Origin: Coprobacter sp.
GTDB taxonomy: Bacteria; Bacteroidota; Bacteroidia; Bacteroidales; UBA11471
Assembly: GCA_017462265.1 (NCBI GenBank)
Contig: JAFTRN010000045.1
Coordinates: 1 to 43,678 of the forward strand
Reading direction: 5' to 3'
DNA: 43,678 nucleotides
The notes below the pieces were generated by a model that was not told the DNA's origin, made no database searches, and was given only the letters and a program-made list of their open reading frames with translations. The position numbers and the translations under genes were made by a program. This document shows positions 1 to 9,093 of this stretch, one piece after another. How positions within the stretch are numbered: the stretch's first letter is position 1; each line of letters begins with the position of its first letter.

Positions 1-49
1 CGCTAAGCCCTCGGCTACTCAAATTCGGCCCATTCGGGCAGATATTGTG
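1..49. repeat. inverted copy of a dispersed repeat (partner 43240-43288)
   Basis: The first 49 bases are the reverse complement of 43240-43288 with one mismatch. The segment contains the palindrome-like stretch ATTCGGCCCATTCGGGCAGA. It is non-coding. It may be a dispersed intergenic repeat at which an assembly stopped. Confidence 0.85.
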
Positions 50-59
50 ATATACTAAT

Positions 60-179
60 CGATTACCTAACGGCAATCTTTTTATAACACAAACTCAAGC
101 CCCTCTTTTTATTTTATCGCATAAATTATCTTAAATCATAGATTTACGAAGACTTTTAAAATCTTTATCGGACACCAAT
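60..179. repeat. dispersed repeat, one end of a MITE-like element
   Basis: Bases 60-175 match 43563-43678 over 116 bases in the same orientation, without gaps and with about four mismatches. The copy ends with TTTATCGGACACCAAT (164-179). That is the exact reverse complement of 43437-43452, so the two sites look like the terminal inverted repeats of one element family. Only the right half of the element is present here, joined to the repeat at 1-49. The remaining sequence to 336 is A+T-rich and shows no gene. Confidence 0.8.
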
Positions 180-336
180 AAAAAAATGCTATTTTTACAC
201 AAAAAGCAGGGTAAAAACCGGAATAAGGCATACACAAAATCAACCTATCAAAAATCAAATAAATATTTATTTTTGAAAACTTTTTGCCACCAATTTGAGA
301 AAAAGCACTCTTTTTGCCAATTTTCTCGTAAAAATA

Positions 337-369
337 TTTGACATTTTCCATTTCTTTATATTATCTTTG
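337..369 (+). promoter_or_regulatory. Bacteroidota-type promoter of gdhA
   Basis: TTTG at 337-340 is followed after 21 bases by TATCTTTG at 362-369. This fits the Bacteroidota sigma-ABfr consensus (TTTG, 19-21 nt, TAnnTTTG). Transcription would begin near 376 and leave a leader of about 100 nt before the gdhA start at 479. Confidence 0.7.
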
Positions 370-478
370 TAGCCGAAGATAAAAACATGGCCGTCACCCT
401 CTCCCGAGAATAGAGTGACAACCGTAAAAAAACAAGTGAACTTTCAATAGATATTAATAACATAAAAAAGCAGTTACT

Positions 479-1813
479 ATGAATGCCCAAAAAGTACTGA
501 GCGACTTGAAAAGACGCTTCCCCAACGAACCCGAATACCATCAGGCCGTAGCCGAGGTACTCGGAACCATCGAAGAGGCTTACAACGAACACCCCGAATT
601 TGATCGCTACAACCTCATCGAGAGATTGTGCATACCCGATCGTGTATTTTCGTTCCGTGTAACCTGGGTTGACGACAAAGGTCAGGTACAAACCAACATG
701 GGATATCGTATCCAACACAATAATGCCATCGGTCCGTACAAAGGCGGTATCCGATTCCACTCATCGGTAAACCTTTCTATTTTGAAATTCCTTGCTTTCG
801 AGCAGACTTTCAAAAACTCACTCACCACGTTGCCCATGGGTGGCGGCAAGGGTGGATCGGACTTCAGTCCCCGCGGTAAATCCGATGCCGAAATCATGCG
901 TTTCTGCCAAGCTTTCATCGCCGAATTGTGGCGTCACATCGGCCCGCAGACCGACGTCCCCGCCGGCGATATAGGCGTAGGCGGCCGTGAGGTAGGCTAT
1001 ATGTATGGTATGTACAAGAAAATGGCCCGCGAAAATACCGGTACATTCACCGGCAAAGGTCTCGAATTTGGCGGTTCACTCATTCGCCCCGAGGCTACCG
1101 GCTATGGTAACGTATATTTCTTGCTCGAAATGCTCAAAACCCGTAACATCGACATCAAAGGTAAGGTGGTTGCCGTTTCGGGCTCGGGTAACGTAGCCCA
1201 ATACACTGTGCAAAAGCTTATCAGCCTCGGCGCCAAAGTCATTACCATGTCCGACAGCAACGGCTATATCTACGATCCCGATGGTATCGACGAAGAAAAA
1301 CTCGCATACATCTTCGAGTTGAAAAACCTCTATCGCGGTCGTATTCGCGAATATGCCGAGAAATATGGTTGCAAATACGTGGAAGGCGCACGCCCCTGGA
1401 ACGAGAAATGCGACATAGCCATGCCCTCGGCCACACAGAACGAAATCGATGGCGACGACGCTCGCGCACTGCTCGCCAACGGCTGTTTCGCCGTGTCTGA
1501 AGGTGCCAATATGCCCTCTACCCCCGAAGCCATCGAGGAATTCATCAATGCCAAGATACTCTATGCCCCGGGTAAAGCCGCCAACGCCGGCGGTGTGTCG
1601 GTAAGCGGTCTCGAAATGACACAGAACTCGATAAAACTGAGCTGGACCAAAGAAGAGGTCGATGCCCGTTTGAAACAGATTATGTTCGACATTCACACCC
1701 AATGTGTGAAATATGGTACACAGTCCGATGGCTATGTAAACTATGTAAAAGGTGCCAACGTAGCCGGATTTATGAAAGTGGCCAAAGCCATGATGGCGCA
1801 AGGCGTACTCTGA
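479..1813 (+). CDS. gdhA: glutamate dehydrogenase, hexameric type
   Basis: The 444-residue product is a full-length hexameric glutamate dehydrogenase, interconverting 2-oxoglutarate plus ammonium and glutamate in the cytoplasm. The N-terminal substrate domain carries PMGGGKGG (119-126) with the conserved Lys124, and PAGDIGVG with the catalytic Asp164. The Rossmann domain begins with VSGSGNVA near 233-240. The C-terminal part has NAGGVSVSGLEMTQNS, typical of the family. Length and the SDSNG segment after the dinucleotide-binding strand resemble the E. coli NADP enzyme, so NADP use is likely but inferred. The gene is monocistronic: its own promoter lies upstream and a strong terminator follows. 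Confidence 0.96.
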   Translation: MNAQKVLSDLKRRFPNEPEYHQAVAEVLGTIEEAYNEHPEFDRYNLIERLCIPDRVFSFRVTWVDDKGQVQTNMGYRIQHNNAIGPYKGGIRFHSSVNLSILKFLAFEQTFKNSLTTLPMGGGKGGSDFSPRGKSDAEIMRFCQAFIAELWRHIGPQTDVPAGDIGVGGREVGYMYGMYKKMARENTGTFTGKGLEFGGSLIRPEATGYGNVYFLLEMLKTRNIDIKGKVVAVSGSGNVAQYTVQKLISLGAKVITMSDSNGYIYDPDGIDEEKLAYIFELKNLYRGRIREYAEKYGCKYVEGARPWNEKCDIAMPSATQNEIDGDDARALLANGCFAVSEGANMPSTPEAIEEFINAKILYAPGKAANAGGVSVSGLEMTQNSIKLSWTKEEVDARLKQIMFDIHTQCVKYGTQSDGYVNYVKGANVAGFMKVAKAMMAQGVL

Positions 1814-1838
1814 TACCCCTCCTCCCCTCATCTATATA

Positions 1839-1877
1839 CACCCGGCAGTGCGCTTGCACTGCCGGGTGTTGTTTTTT
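1839..1877 (+). terminator. intrinsic terminator of gdhA
   Basis: CACCCGGCAGTGC (1839-1851), a GCTT loop and the perfect complement GCACTGCCGGGTG (1856-1868) form a 13-bp stem. It is followed by TTGTTTTTTATT. It lies 26 bases after the gdhA stop codon. Confidence 0.93.
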
Positions 1878-1898
1878 ATTTCTAAATTTTGAAAAAAG

Positions 1899-1929
1899 TT
1901 GGTGGGGAATGTGATTTACATTATCTTTA
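1899..1929 (+). promoter_or_regulatory. probable promoter of the GH28 gene
   Basis: TTG at 1899-1901 is followed after 20 bases by TATCTTTA at 1922-1929, one base away from the TAnnTTTG consensus. The position, just after the gdhA terminator and before a 140-nt leader, is sensible. Confidence 0.5.
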
Positions 1930-1952
1930 CCCGACAAAAGAATGTGGCCTCA

Positions 1953-2015
1953 GAGAATACTCCTTAAATATTCTCGAATAGTAGTGGCAACGAGCGTAAT
2001 GTAAACCTGTTTACA
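1953..2015 (+). promoter_or_regulatory. two inverted repeats in the GH28 leader
   Basis: GAGAATA (1953-1959) and TATTCTC (1969-1975) form a 7-bp inverted repeat. TGTAAACCTGTTTACA (2000-2015) is a perfect 7-2-7 palindrome. Both lie between the proposed promoter and the GH28 start codon. They may be a protein-binding site or RNA hairpins; no regulator can be named from the sequence. Confidence 0.35.
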
Positions 2016-2075
2016 AACTGCGATGCGAATGCAGCCAATCTTCTATAAAATAAAATTCAAACAGTATCTGAAATC

Positions 2076-3629
2076 ATGAAAAAAATAGGCTGTCTGCTAT
2101 GTATGATTTTGTGGGTGCATATCGCGTGGGGCGACCTCGATGTGCGTCGGTTTGGTGCCGTAGGCGATGGGGTGACACTCGATACCCACGCCATACAAGC
2201 GGCTATAGACTCGGCCTCGGCGTGCGGTGGTGAGACCGTCGTGCTGTCGCCGGGACGATACCTCTGTGGTACCCTCACCTTGCGCAACAACGTAGTGCTG
2301 CACATCGCGCGAGGCGCTACACTGCTCGGCAGCACCTCGTTGCAAGACTACCCCGAGCACGTATCGAGTTACCTCTCGCACGTAAACCGTTATTCCACCC
2401 GTTCACTGATTGTGGCCGACGGGGCTGTAAACATCGCCATCACCGGCGAGGGGATAATCGACGGACAGGGTACGCTCGAGAACTATCCCGCTACCGAGAC
2501 CGAAACCCTCATGGGTATCACCCGCCGCCCCTATCTCATGCGTATCATCAGTTGCAAAGGGGTGAAGGTGCAAGGAATACGGCTGAAAAACTCTCCGGCT
2601 TGGACACAGCACTATCTCAACTGCGAAAACATATTGGTCGATGGTATAGATGTGTATAACCACGGAAACTACAACAACGATGGTATAGACATCGACAATT
2701 GTCGGCAGGTGCGCATCGTCGATAGCCACTTCAATACCGATGACGACGCGATATGTTTCAAGACCACCAACGCCACCGGGCGTTGCGAGAACGTAGTGGT
2801 AGCCAACTGCGTGATAGCCGCCAACTGCAACGCCATGAAGTGGGGCAGCGAGACCAACGGCGGGTTCCGCAATTTCACCATTACCAACTGTGTATTCCGC
2901 CGTGCCGATGAACCTACGATTTACGACCGTCCACACCGTGCCTTGGGCGGTTTTGCCATAGAAACGGTCGATGGCGCCACAGTCGAGAACATCAACATCA
3001 GCAACATATCTATGCAGGGAGTGATGACACCCATCTTCATAAGGTTGGCCAATCGGGGACGCAACTATTACGACGGCGGCCCCACACAACCCGTAGGCAC
3101 GTTGCGCAATATACACCTGTCGAATATCACGGCCCATATGCACGGCTTGGTATCGAGTTCCATTACCGGCCTCGACGGCTACCCCGTGGAGAATATCACC
3201 CTGAGCAACGTGCATATAATATGCGATGGCGGTGGCGATGCTGCGTATGCCCGCAACAGAGACCTTCCCTCGCACGAGAAAGAGTACCCCGAGACACTGC
3301 TGTTTATCGACGCGCCGGCCTCGGGCCTGTTCGTGCGAAACGCTCGGGGGCTGCACTTGCAAAATGTAACACTCGAAGCCCGCACCGCCGACCCGCGAGC
3401 GTTGCTCTTCATGGAGAATGTTGATGACGCCACCCTGCAACACACCGCACTGCGCAATCCCATCACGCACCCGCAACTCATATTGCGCGACAATAGCGAC
3501 ATCATCATTAGCAATTTGAAATATAGTGATATACAAATCGAAGGCTCGCAATCGCACGACATTGTCATAGACCGCGACCTCACCACCATCTACACCGATG
3601 GTGCCACCCGCAAAGCATTGAAAAAGTAA
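2076..3629 (+). CDS. secreted glycoside hydrolase family 28 (pectin-degrading type)
   Basis: The 517-residue product has a signal peptide (about 1-19, cut near AWG-D) and a parallel beta-helix of the polygalacturonase/rhamnogalacturonase family GH28. NNDGIDIDN (200-208) supplies the conserved NxD motif. TDDDA (221-225) supplies the catalytic Asp pair. At the place of the classical GHG motif the protein reads CNAMKWGSETNGG, a variant I associate with Bacteroidota GH28 enzymes acting on branched pectins. The predicted role is hydrolysis of galacturonan or rhamnogalacturonan backbones in the periplasm or at the surface. No SusC/SusD pair is near, so this is not a full polysaccharide utilisation locus. 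The stop codon lies 5 nt before the Sel1-repeat gene, implying co-transcription. Confidence 0.88.
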   Translation: MKKIGCLLCMILWVHIAWGDLDVRRFGAVGDGVTLDTHAIQAAIDSASACGGETVVLSPGRYLCGTLTLRNNVVLHIARGATLLGSTSLQDYPEHVSSYLSHVNRYSTRSLIVADGAVNIAITGEGIIDGQGTLENYPATETETLMGITRRPYLMRIISCKGVKVQGIRLKNSPAWTQHYLNCENILVDGIDVYNHGNYNNDGIDIDNCRQVRIVDSHFNTDDDAICFKTTNATGRCENVVVANCVIAANCNAMKWGSETNGGFRNFTITNCVFRRADEPTIYDRPHRALGGFAIETVDGATVENINISNISMQGVMTPIFIRLANRGRNYYDGGPTQPVGTLRNIHLSNITAHMHGLVSSSITGLDGYPVENITLSNVHIICDGGGDAAYARNRDLPSHEKEYPETLLFIDAPASGLFVRNARGLHLQNVTLEARTADPRALLFMENVDDATLQHTALRNPITHPQLILRDNSDIIISNLKYSDIQIEGSQSHDIVIDRDLTTIYTDGATRKALKK

Positions 3630-3634
3630 GAACT

Positions 3635-4411
3635 ATGAAACGATTTATCTCACTCTGCATCGCGCTATGCGCCATAACCGTCCTCACGGCACAAAATCAG
3701 TTCACCGCACAAGAACTCTCCCTGAAAGGCGACTCGGCCTACATGGCTAAAAAATACAAAGCGGCCGTCGAATATTACGAACAAGCCGCCGAGCAAGGCG
3801 ACGCCCACGCGCAATACCGCTTGGCCGAATGTTATTACACCAAGAAAGGCGTGCATCGCAACTACGACAAGGCCTACGAGTGGAGCGAAAAAGGCGCGGC
3901 GCAAGGCAATGCCGGCGCCCAATACATACTCGGTGCCTGCTACTACCGCGGACGTGGCGTGAAGCGCGACAACAAAAAGGCGTTCGACCTGTTTACCCTC
4001 GCCGCCAATCAGGGATTGGCTGTTGCTATGCAAGAGTTGGGCTGTTGCTATGCCGACGGCATAGGCACCGAGATCAATGAGCAAGAGGCCGTACGTTGGT
4101 TCTCGGCCGCTGCCGGACAGGGACTCGCCGATGGACAATTCCTGCTCGCCAGTTGCTACTACAGCGGTACCGGCATAGAGCAGGACTACAACAAAGCTTA
4201 CTATTGGTATCGCAAAGCCGCCTATCAAGAACACACGCAGGCGCAATATTTCCTCGGTATGTGCTATTATGCCGGCGAAGGTATCGACAAAAACAATCAG
4301 GAGGCCATCAAATGGTTGCAAAAGTCACTACGCAACGGCCTCGATGGCGAACGCGCCGTCATGGCCCGCGAAATGTTGCGCCGCATGGCCGCCCCCGTGG
4401 AAATTATGTAA
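3635..4411 (+). CDS. secreted Sel1-repeat (TPR-like) protein
   Basis: The 258-residue product starts with a signal peptide (about 1-19) and then consists almost entirely of five to six Sel1-like repeats of about 36 residues, with the recurring pattern AxxxLGxCYYxGxGVxxD and AxxWxxKAAxQG. Such solenoids mediate protein-protein contacts, and no enzymatic motif is visible. The gene follows the GH28 gene by 5 nt and probably shares its transcript, but a functional link to pectin breakdown is only contextual. Its stop codon is one base from the stop of the convergent fimbrial tip gene, so there is no room for a separate terminator. Confidence 0.85.
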   Translation: MKRFISLCIALCAITVLTAQNQFTAQELSLKGDSAYMAKKYKAAVEYYEQAAEQGDAHAQYRLAECYYTKKGVHRNYDKAYEWSEKGAAQGNAGAQYILGACYYRGRGVKRDNKKAFDLFTLAANQGLAVAMQELGCCYADGIGTEINEQEAVRWFSAAAGQGLADGQFLLASCYYSGTGIEQDYNKAYYWYRKAAYQEHTQAQYFLGMCYYAGEGIDKNNQEAIKWLQKSLRNGLDGERAVMAREMLRRMAAPVEIM

Positions 4412-4412
4412 T

Positions 4413-7400
4413 CTATGGCGCCCAGTCTCTGACTGTGCGAATGGTGTTTATATCCGCACGCCCGATAGTTGCACTTTTATATCCGAATTGCCAACTATAA
4501 TAATAGGGGTCATTGCCCGTGCCTCCGATGGTTGTATTTCCATTGGAATACCATGTACCGACCATCGTATATCCGCCATTCCACCAAGTATCGTCACAAT
4601 AGAGCGACATCAAAGCCGCCTCACGCACATTGGGTACTCGGTATCCATTCTCGGTATCGCAACCGATATCGGAACCATTCTCCAACATCTCTTTCATAGC
4701 CAAATAGTTGCCACTATTATAACTTCCACTCACATTTGTACGTGTTACCGTCTCCCCTGTTTCGAATCCGTAATAAACCCGAGCGGTCTCGACGTGCTCA
4801 TTACCGGTTTCCAATTCTCGCGACGTATAGTATCGTAGTGATTTCGTATTGACATTGGTCAGGTCGAAACGGAATCCGCCGTTTCCATTTTCCGACACCT
4901 GTACCAACAACTCGGGATAGCCTACCCCCTCCTCACCCTCCTCGGTATAAGCCGGGCTCTCGATACCCAGATTACGCACGCAACGAATGGAGAAAGGTGC
5001 ATATTTACCATATCGGGTAAAATAGCCATCAGCCGAAATACCCTCTTCGGCCCACAACACTTTCACCTGAGCGTCGCTACCATTTCCTCCGTCCCAAGTA
5101 CTGCAAATAAGGTGATTTCGCCATTTATAAGCACCTCTATATGGCCCCGCAGTGAAGGTTTCGTTGGGTTGTGCCGCCATCTTGGTGGTATAGAGAGCGG
5201 CATCGCTATCCAAGCCTTGTTGGCCTATATATAAATCGTAAAGCTGATTGATCGATGCCACATACCATCGCAACTCATCGGCATCAATCACCTCATTGCC
5301 GTCATTATCACGGTTTCGGAGCAAGGTGGCGTATCGCAATACGGCACACTCTTCTTGTAGGAAATTTATCGTCAATATCTGGTTATTGATGGTTACCGTA
5401 TAATCATTTTCACGGTCGAAATCAACAAACTCGTCCCATCTTGTCACTCCGGGAGATATACCCCACATACGCAACGAGTTATACAGCCCGTTTACCTCTG
5501 ACGACCGGCCTATGTTCGAGCCCAAAGTATAATCTGTCGTTTGTGTCGTGGTCATGGTCTCATTACTACTGTAGAAATACAATTGGCTGTCGGCAAACTC
5601 ATCGACCGACTCACAGCCCCATGCCGTCATCAAACCGGGTTTCGTGATATTATATGGGGTTTGTATCGAGCGTTGACGTATAGTAATCACACTGCTTGTC
5701 AATGAGCTGCTACCATCTTTACTCGTCTCGCTATCGCATAAGATATGCATCAAACGGTTGGGGCAATTCACAAATGATTTCCATAGGTCTTGCGGCTTAA
5801 ACTCCGTATTGAACGGGTCGGTCTCATAATAATATTCATCGACAAAGACTGTGACATACAGACAATATTCATCGTTAGCGTCGAGCCTGAACGCGCTGGC
5901 AGTCGCTTTCTCGGCTTCGGGCGCATTATTCAATTTCACTTTTTCATCTTTCACAAATTGGATAAACTCCACGACATTCATCAGACTATCGTTGCTATCG
6001 ACATTCGGCTCTCTGTATTTATCGCCGGGATACCATCGGTTATGTGTCGAATAACTGCCATCGCTGTTTATTTCATTGGGCATAAACCATACCCATTTGT
6101 AATCTTGAGTAGGTATTTGCGTACCACTTTCCATATCGGGCATACCTTCACTAAAGGGCGTTTTCACATACCAAGTAATAGTTTTTTCCAAAATCGACTC
6201 GGCACTAATACGATATACCCGCTGCCCATAATGGGCATCGAATGTATGAATTTCTTCTCGCGACTTATACACGTCACCCATAGCCCCCGACTGGTTTTCT
6301 ACGTCGGTCGTCACCTCCAATTCGATATTGTGTACGCCTCTTATGGTTATCGTATAGGTATAATGCGTATTACGATTGATTGTAAAATCGTTGTAGTCAC
6401 CTCCACTTTTACTATTACCAAAATTGCCTAAATGCACATAGTAGGTCACATCGGCCTCAAGATATTGCATCGCGTTTTCGTCGTCGGTATCGACCTCCAT
6501 CAGCACCTTACCTTTGATAATCATATATGTTGCATTTTCCGGAGCATATTCCCATAGTCCGGCGGCCATATCGTAGGAACCATCATCTTTTTTCTTACGT
6601 AAATCACGCTGATTATAGGTAGTCAATCCGGTCGTATCCTCCATGTTTTCCAACATATAGAACGAGAAGCCATAAATTCCGTCGGCATCTGTCTCAAAGT
6701 GTTGCTCGTCATTATCGAAATAGCCCAGGTCGTCGGCATCATCGTTCACGGCCAACAAATGGGTACCTTTGGGCAATCGCACGACTTTCCACGATTCGGG
6801 CACAAAATCTTTCATTTCTTGATTGGCCAAGGTCGATTCGCCCACCTTGACATTGACCGTGATTTTAGCATCGAGGCGCACCAACGGGACACGTACATCG
6901 GCTCCGTCTTGGGTAATATCGCCATTTGCATCTATCGTGATATTCCCCACATTACCGGTCATTAAAAAACAGCCTGTACGAGAGGTAATTTCCTGATTCA
7001 GTGTTATTGTGAGACGTTGTAATTCTGCCAACGAGCCCACGGTATTCAGTTGGTCGGCCGAGATATTCAACTGGTCGGCATTGAGATTGGCTATCAAATA
7101 GATACTACCGCCGGCCATCGTGGGCGTCTTTATCATCACCTCACCTTCGGTATCGTTGTCATTGTTTGATGTGCGGTTGGAGACCGTCCAATAGTTTCCG
7201 GCTTCTGTCGGAAGTGTCTCTACCCTATTGGTGTAATCGTAATAGTGGGAATGTATGCGGTTTCCCGTCGCGTCAAAAACATATACAAACAAATTTTCTA
7301 CACGCGACTCGGCTATTTCGTTCAACGTAGCGCGTGTACTGATTGATACTTTCTCGAAACTATGATGTCCGAAATGGAGTGTCGCACACACTTCATCATC

Positions 7401-7499
7401 GCCCACAAAACTATCGTACGACAATATCTCATCTTTGGTACACGCCGACAAGACGCACACGCACAAGACTATATATAACAAGTATCGTTTCATATCCAT
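4413..7499 (-). CDS. large fimbrial tip-like lipoprotein (DUF4906 type)
   Basis: The 1028-residue product has a lipoprotein signal (VLSAC, lipidated Cys20). Its N-terminal half resembles fimbrillin-fold adhesins, with a region like minor fimbrial subunits around residues 30-230. The C-terminal third contains two copies of a module like the DUF1566/Lcl C-type-lectin-like fold. The first ends with FSIRCVRNLG and the second, starting near YRVPNVREA, ends with IRTVRDWAP at the C-terminus. It is the last gene of the operon, six nt after the gene before it, which is the usual place of tip adhesins in Mfa/Fim operons. The role as tip or ligand-binding subunit is inferred from size, position and these modules. 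The start uses the first of two Met codons (MDMKR); the second is equally possible. Confidence 0.75.
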   Translation of the reverse strand: MDMKRYLLYIVLCVCVLSACTKDEILSYDSFVGDDEVCATLHFGHHSFEKVSISTRATLNEIAESRVENLFVYVFDATGNRIHSHYYDYTNRVETLPTEAGNYWTVSNRTSNNDNDTEGEVMIKTPTMAGGSIYLIANLNADQLNISADQLNTVGSLAELQRLTITLNQEITSRTGCFLMTGNVGNITIDANGDITQDGADVRVPLVRLDAKITVNVKVGESTLANQEMKDFVPESWKVVRLPKGTHLLAVNDDADDLGYFDNDEQHFETDADGIYGFSFYMLENMEDTTGLTTYNQRDLRKKKDDGSYDMAAGLWEYAPENATYMIIKGKVLMEVDTDDENAMQYLEADVTYYVHLGNFGNSKSGGDYNDFTINRNTHYTYTITIRGVHNIELEVTTDVENQSGAMGDVYKSREEIHTFDAHYGQRVYRISAESILEKTITWYVKTPFSEGMPDMESGTQIPTQDYKWVWFMPNEINSDGSYSTHNRWYPGDKYREPNVDSNDSLMNVVEFIQFVKDEKVKLNNAPEAEKATASAFRLDANDEYCLYVTVFVDEYYYETDPFNTEFKPQDLWKSFVNCPNRLMHILCDSETSKDGSSSLTSSVITIRQRSIQTPYNITKPGLMTAWGCESVDEFADSQLYFYSSNETMTTTQTTDYTLGSNIGRSSEVNGLYNSLRMWGISPGVTRWDEFVDFDRENDYTVTINNQILTINFLQEECAVLRYATLLRNRDNDGNEVIDADELRWYVASINQLYDLYIGQQGLDSDAALYTTKMAAQPNETFTAGPYRGAYKWRNHLICSTWDGGNGSDAQVKVLWAEEGISADGYFTRYGKYAPFSIRCVRNLGIESPAYTEEGEEGVGYPELLVQVSENGNGGFRFDLTNVNTKSLRYYTSRELETGNEHVETARVYYGFETGETVTRTNVSGSYNSGNYLAMKEMLENGSDIGCDTENGYRVPNVREAALMSLYCDDTWWNGGYTMVGTWYSNGNTTIGGTGNDPYYYSWQFGYKSATIGRADINTIRTVRDWAP

Positions 7500-7505
7500 A
7501 CGTTA

Positions 7506-9089
7506 TCAGTTGAATTCCACATCTCCACTACCCACGTTCCAATCCTCTACATAGAATTCAAATTTTCCGGCTTCGGGATTATAGCTCACCGTTACCAACA
7601 CATTGATAAAATCGTTGCGACGTATTGACGTAGCCGGTGATGATTGTTGAGTGAGTGGGTCGATAGTGGTAAGTACAATAGGGGTGTTATAGCTTATTGT
7701 GCCGTTACCGCTTTGTGTAGCGGTTTTGTTCACAACATACAATCTGAAATAATTTCCGGTGGAACTGGTCGATGTAGAGCCTTGTACTCCGCCCGAACTT
7801 GACACATTCACATAGTAAGAGCCTCCACGCATCGTTATATAAGATGCGCCGCGCTGCGTTCTTGTCGCAAATGTAAACGCTACCGGAGAGGAACCTACCG
7901 ACACCCCGCTCGAGACAGGAGCCTGCATATACAGACCGGTTTCCACATTTTTTATATAATACTGATTCTGCGTGCCGGTAGCTATCAGTTGCCACACATT
8001 GTCTGTGCCTACCGTGCTGCTACTCGTACTCAATGTAGCTGTCGAGACAACGCCATCACCCGCACTCAGATAGCGACGACGATTGGGGTTATACAACAAG
8101 AAATAGCTCTCATCACCCACCGAGAGATTCGACGTCTGACTTATCGTGCTACTCCAATTCGGCTCGTAGGCATAAGTTGTTTCTACGGCTCCCTCATACT
8201 CCAAATCCAATGTATAGGTATAATTCTCGCCATCGGCAACCCTGCTTTCCAACAAATAGCTGTCGAAAACCACCGCGCCGGTCTGTGCCTCGATAGTCTT
8301 ATAATCGGCATCGGTATCGGGTGTAAACGGCGTAAGCGCATACGACGACGTAGCGAGTGGAGCGGCCATATCGCCAAAATATTTACGATCGGTACCATCA
8401 TCGAACACATAGGCCTGTTTCTGCGTAAAATTATCGCTGAATGTCACACTGCGTATCTTCAAAGGCAAACTACCACTATTGTTTTTCACCTCTATACGCA
8501 AGCGGGCAAACGTTCGTATCAATTCACCCTCTACCATATTGCGTCCCGCATGCAGTTCTATCTCTTGCATCAACGATAGCGGTTGTACCACCTCGCAAGA
8601 GCTTATATTGTCGGTTGCACTGCCGGCAATCATATTATTCATCAAAGTCTCATAGTCGGTCGAGGCCCATGCCGAAACCAATCCGCTACGGAACGAGGTA
8701 CCGGCTATCTCATGGTCATTATAATTGGCTACCGCCATCAAGGTATATATCCCACGTTTCAATCCATAACTTTTGTCAAACGTCACCTCTACTTCCGACA
8801 GCCCGCCATCTACCTCTATATTTTCTTGTGAAGCGACTATCTCCCTATTCTCATCGACGATATACACCGACACCAAGTAGAAGTATCGTCCATCGACAAG
8901 CTGTTCGCTCTGCGACCAATAGTCGGGCGACGAGGGGTAGTCCGACACATTTCCCCGAGTACTTGTTGTCGAGGTAAACAGTCGGAATGACAATTCTACG
9001 ATGTCGTCTTGCGGGGCATATTCGTTCCTCTCACAAGAGACAGGTATTGCAAGCAAGGCTATGAATATCAATAATTGTATTTTTCTCAT
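7506..9089 (-). CDS. fimbrial lipoprotein with beta-trefoil-like insert
   Basis: The 527-residue product has a lipobox (IPVSC, Cys19). Residues 30-310 look like a fimbrillin/Mfa2-type shaft or anchor domain (predicted beta strands, GIYTLMAVANY, ARLRIEVKN). Residues about 322-455 differ: three repeated lobes with the pattern of hydrophobic-aromatic pairs (VWQL, YYIKN, YFRLYV) and Y-L/V motifs (YLSAGDG, LYMQAP, YYVNVS). This suggests a ricin-type beta-trefoil, a common sugar-binding fold. The C-terminus (EFYVEDWNVG) closes the fimbrillin-like domain. It lies 4 nt after the preceding fimbrillin gene. Proposed role: accessory, possibly carbohydrate-binding pilin. The trefoil assignment is by eye. 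Confidence 0.7.
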   Translation of the reverse strand: MRKIQLLIFIALLAIPVSCERNEYAPQDDIVELSFRLFTSTTSTRGNVSDYPSSPDYWSQSEQLVDGRYFYLVSVYIVDENREIVASQENIEVDGGLSEVEVTFDKSYGLKRGIYTLMAVANYNDHEIAGTSFRSGLVSAWASTDYETLMNNMIAGSATDNISSCEVVQPLSLMQEIELHAGRNMVEGELIRTFARLRIEVKNNSGSLPLKIRSVTFSDNFTQKQAYVFDDGTDRKYFGDMAAPLATSSYALTPFTPDTDADYKTIEAQTGAVVFDSYLLESRVADGENYTYTLDLEYEGAVETTYAYEPNWSSTISQTSNLSVGDESYFLLYNPNRRRYLSAGDGVVSTATLSTSSSTVGTDNVWQLIATGTQNQYYIKNVETGLYMQAPVSSGVSVGSSPVAFTFATRTQRGASYITMRGGSYYVNVSSSGGVQGSTSTSSTGNYFRLYVVNKTATQSGNGTISYNTPIVLTTIDPLTQQSSPATSIRRNDFINVLVTVSYNPEAGKFEFYVEDWNVGSGDVEFN

Positions 9090-9093
9090 CGTC

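Noticed and set aside
2076..4411. A polysaccharide utilisation locus around the GH28 gene
   Set aside because: No SusC/SusD-like pair, sensor or other glycosidase is present between gdhA and the fimbrial operon.
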